A stretch of DNA of 64,000 nucleotides, from the NCBI GenBank assembly GCA_903870545.1, contig CAIQDI010000028.1:1-64000 (forward strand), given 5' to 3'. A program made the position numbers and the translations under genes. Under the pieces are notes generated by a model. That model saw only the letters and a program-made list of their open reading frames with translations, was not told the origin of the DNA and made no database searches. Positions 61,816 through 64,000 of the stretch are shown piece after piece (position 1 is the stretch's first letter; every line of letters begins with the position of its first letter). The stretch comes from an uncultured Pseudomonadota bacterium (GTDB lineage: Bacteria; Pseudomonadota; Gammaproteobacteria; Methylococcales; Methylomonadaceae).

Positions 61816-62988
61816 ATGACAAAATTCGTTTCTTTTTTAAGTTTTAGTTTGTTGTTCGTGTTAAATGTTCACGCGGATGAATTACGCGCCACCGGTGATT
61901 TGGGCTTGGTTATCGAGCGGGAATCCAATTCGGCGTTGATTATTAACACATCACAACCGCGCCAACTCGCCAGAATTGAAGGCTTGGGCGATTTATCACA
62001 CGCTTCAGTGGTGTTTTCGCGCGACGAACGGTTTGCATACGTTTTTGGACGTGACGGCGGATTGACTAAAATTGATTTGCTCGAAGATGAAATTGCGGCG
62101 CGAATCGTTCAAGGCGGCAATTCAATCGGCGGCGCGATTTCACAAGACGGAAAAATTATTGCGGTGTCGAATTATCAACCAGCGGGCGTGAAATTATTTT
62201 CATCAGACACGCTGGAATTGCTGGCGGAAATCCCCGCAATTGACGCAACAGGTCAACTTTCAAAAACCGTGGGTTTGGTCGATGCGCCGAATCAAAAATT
62301 TGTGGTGAGTTTATTTGATGCCGGTGAAATTTGGGTGATTGATGCGAAAAATCCTAAATCACCGCAAATCGAAAAATTTACCCACATCGGCAAACAACCT
62401 TACGACGCGCTAATTTCACCTGACGGACGTTATTATATTGCGGGTTTGTTTGGTGAAAAAGGTTTGGCATTGTTGGATTTATGGCATTCTGAATTGGGTG
62501 TCAAACGCATTTTGGCGGATTATGGCAAAGACGATGAGCAATTACCCGTTTATAAAATGCCGCATTTTGAAGGCTGGGCAATGACTTCGGATTACGTTTT
62601 TGTGCCTGGAATTGGGCGGCACGAGGTTTTGGTGGTCGATAAAAAAACGTGGCAATTAGTCAAAACGATTCCCGTGGTCGGGCAACCGGTTTTTGTAATG
62701 GCGCGACCTGACGGGCGGCAGATTTGGGTCAATTTTGCGATGCCAGATAATTCGCAAATTCAAATTATCGATGCGAATTCGCTGAACGTTTCAAACACGT
62801 TTAGCGCGGGAAAAGCGGCGTTGCATTTTGAATTTACACCACGCGGCGAACAGGTTTGGATTGCGTTGCGGGATGATAATACGGTCGCCGTTTATGACAC
62901 GAACACGTTGAAAGAAGTGGCGCGTTTGCCTGCCGAAAAACCGAACGGCATTTTCTTTTCCGCGCGAGCGCATCGGATTGGAATGTAA
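61816..62988 (+). CDS. nirF: Heme d1 biosynthesis protein NirF
   Basis: The protein has 390 residues. The ATG at 61816 gives a signal peptide ending NVHA-DE; an open frame continues upstream to 61654 but overlaps rpoH and its promoter. It is an eight-bladed beta-propeller like the heme domain of NirS, with blades marked by repeats such as VVFSRDERFAYVFGRDGG and ISPDGRYYIAGLFG. The segment MPHFEGWAMTSDYVFVPGIGRHEV is characteristic. NirF catalyses a late periplasmic step in making heme d1 for cytochrome cd1 nitrite reductase. It is followed 3 bases later by nirD; nirS is not in the window. Confidence 0.93.
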   Translation: MTKFVSFLSFSLLFVLNVHADELRATGDLGLVIERESNSALIINTSQPRQLARIEGLGDLSHASVVFSRDERFAYVFGRDGGLTKIDLLEDEIAARIVQGGNSIGGAISQDGKIIAVSNYQPAGVKLFSSDTLELLAEIPAIDATGQLSKTVGLVDAPNQKFVVSLFDAGEIWVIDAKNPKSPQIEKFTHIGKQPYDALISPDGRYYIAGLFGEKGLALLDLWHSELGVKRILADYGKDDEQLPVYKMPHFEGWAMTSDYVFVPGIGRHEVLVVDKKTWQLVKTIPVVGQPVFVMARPDGRQIWVNFAMPDNSQIQIIDANSLNVSNTFSAGKAALHFEFTPRGEQVWIALRDDNTVAVYDTNTLKEVARLPAEKPNGIFFSARAHRIGM

Positions 62989-62991
62989 TAG

Positions 62992-63450
62992 GTGCTAACA
63001 AATTTACAAAAAAAATTATTGAACGATTTTCAGCGTGATTTTCCGCTCACGCTCACGCCTTACGCGGATATTGCCGCGCAATTGAATGTGACTGAAAACG
63101 AGGTGTTGCAAGCGTTGCACGAATTAAACCAGCGACAATTTATCAGTCGAATTGGCGCGATTATTCCCCCGAATCAGATTGGCGTGAGTACATTGGCGGC
63201 GATTTCGGTGCCTGAAAATGAGCTGGAATTTGTCGCCGCGCAAATCAATCGTTTTAGCGAAGTGAATCACAATTATGAACGTGAAAATGCGTTGAATTTG
63301 TGGTTTGTGCTGATTGCGACGGATGCCACGCATTTGAATAACGTGATTGGCGCGATTGAAAATGAAACAGGTTATGACGTGTTACGTTTTCCGCTGGAGA
63401 AAGAGTTTTTTATCGATTTGAGTTTTCAGTTGGATTTAACGAATGTTTGA
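62992..63450 (+). CDS. nirD: Siroheme decarboxylase subunit, NirD-like
   Basis: The protein has 152 residues with a GTG start right after nirF. It has an AsnC/Lrp-type fold: a helix-turn-helix (YADIAAQLNVTENEVLQALHEL) and an alpha/beta domain (RIGAIIPPNQIGVSTLAAISVP, YERENALNLWFVLIAT). In the Nir proteins this fold decarboxylates siroheme to didecarboxysiroheme rather than binding DNA. The H-N-Y-E-R-E motif is typical. It overlaps the next gene by 8 bases. Confidence 0.88.
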   Translation: MLTNLQKKLLNDFQRDFPLTLTPYADIAAQLNVTENEVLQALHELNQRQFISRIGAIIPPNQIGVSTLAAISVPENELEFVAAQINRFSEVNHNYERENALNLWFVLIATDATHLNNVIGAIENETGYDVLRFPLEKEFFIDLSFQLDLTNV

Positions 63451-63919
63451 CGCAATCAATCAACAATTACTCGCGCACGTCGCGGAAGGCTTGCCCATTT
63501 GTGCGCGTCCTTATGCCGTTATTGGCGAGCGTTTGAATATCAGCGAAACCGACGTGATTGAACGGCTAAAACATTTGCAAGCGAGCGGAATTATTAAACG
63601 TTTTGGGGTGATTGTGAAACACGCGGCGTTGGGTTATCGCGCTAATGCGATGTGTGTTTGGCACGTTCCCGAAGAGAAAATTGACGAAATCGCCCAGTAT
63701 TTATTGGAATTTCCATTCGTGACGCTGTGTTATCAACGTCCGATGTTGCCCGAATGGCGTTACAATTTATATTGCATGATTCATGGCAAAGATAAATCGA
63801 CCGTTCTCGCACAACTTGCGCGAATCAATTCGCGCCCACAGATGCAACCGTTTGAACATCAAGTGTTATTTAGTCGTCGCTGTTTTAAACAGCGTGGCGC
63901 GATTTATAATTTGAACTGA
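63443..63919 (+). CDS. Siroheme decarboxylase subunit, NirL/NirG/NirH type
   Basis: The protein has 158 residues, again AsnC-like: YAVIGERLNISETDVIERLKHL, then IIKRFGVIVKHAALGYRANAMCVW and CYQRPMLPEWRYNLYCMIHG. It ends FSRRCFKQRGAIY, a motif at the C-terminus of NirL and NirH proteins. It would form a heterodimer with the NirD-like protein. Which of NirL, NirG or NirH it represents cannot be fixed from sequence alone. Further nir genes do not follow on this strand, so the set here is reduced to two subunits. Confidence 0.85.
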   Translation: MFDAINQQLLAHVAEGLPICARPYAVIGERLNISETDVIERLKHLQASGIIKRFGVIVKHAALGYRANAMCVWHVPEEKIDEIAQYLLEFPFVTLCYQRPMLPEWRYNLYCMIHGKDKSTVLAQLARINSRPQMQPFEHQVLFSRRCFKQRGAIYNLN

Positions 63920-63923
63920 GTTT

Positions 63924-64000
63924 TTAGCGTGAGCGAATTTTTTTTCGTGCCACGATTTGAATCACGTCAAACGTCGCCACAATTTCGCCAGATTCGTTGC
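63924..64000 (-). CDS. 3' end of an unidentified minus-strand gene (partial)
   Basis: Reading the minus strand from the right edge, one frame is open for 24 codons to a TAA at 63924-63926 and reads NESGEIVATFDVIQIVARK plus a basic end. The other two minus frames stop within 13 codons. The regular strand-like pattern and convergent position, 4 bases from the end of the nir gene, make a real C-terminus likely. Too little is visible to name a family. Confidence 0.5.
   Translation of the reverse strand, partial: NESGEIVATFDVIQIVARKKIRSR

Overview
The window looks like chromosomal DNA of a Gram-negative, AT-leaning gammaproteobacterium. The type II secretion cluster has the Xanthomonas-like order G-H-I-J-K-L-M-N-D. 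There are also heme d1 (denitrification) genes, molybdate uptake, a sigma-32 gene, a two-partner secretion system and a complete Tad pilus locus. The gene mix would suit a Thiotrichales/Beggiatoaceae-like or Methylococcales-like organism, but that placement is inference from gene content. I saw no rRNA, tRNA, CRISPR array, prophage or intact insertion sequence.

Layout. 1-2100: a GACT microsatellite, a bacteriohemerythrin, msrA and a HIT-family protein. 2085-12627 (minus strand): pssA, leuA, a possible 27-residue hydrophobic peptide, nine type II secretion genes and a FliL-like protein, probably one or two long transcripts; gspE and gspF are not here. 12813-14459: an orphan histidine kinase and an unrecognised small gene. 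14571-18574: molybdate block, with modE divergent from mop-modA-modB-modC across a palindromic ModE-type operator. 19006-38134: an apparent 19-kb operon of a secreted binding-protein-like protein, TpsB, a 3410-residue TpsA, an ExbB-type proton channel with a periplasmic DUF2341/LamG-like extension, ExbD, TonB, a porin and a periplasmic coiled-coil protein. 38346-45947: a 2533-residue DUF4347/cadherin-like/RTX adhesin with a 360-bp tandem duplication. 46122-57727: a complete Tad locus with two Flp pilins. 57968-60757: an Aer-like chemoreceptor. 60840-61697 (minus): rpoH. 61816-63919: nirF and two siroheme decarboxylase-type genes; the 3' end of an unknown minus-strand gene lies at the right edge.

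How it fits together. Much of the window concerns the cell surface: type II secretion, a two-partner secreted filament with its own Ton-type motor, a giant RTX adhesin and Tad pili would together support attachment, aggregation or surface movement. The rest concerns low-oxygen metabolism: oxygen-binding hemerythrin, an aerotaxis-type receptor, heme d1 synthesis for cytochrome cd1 nitrite reductase, and molybdate import for enzymes such as nitrate reductase. The most unusual element is the TpsB/TpsA-ExbB/ExbD/TonB-porin operon, which suggests a proton-motive-force-coupled surface adhesin; that function is inferred.
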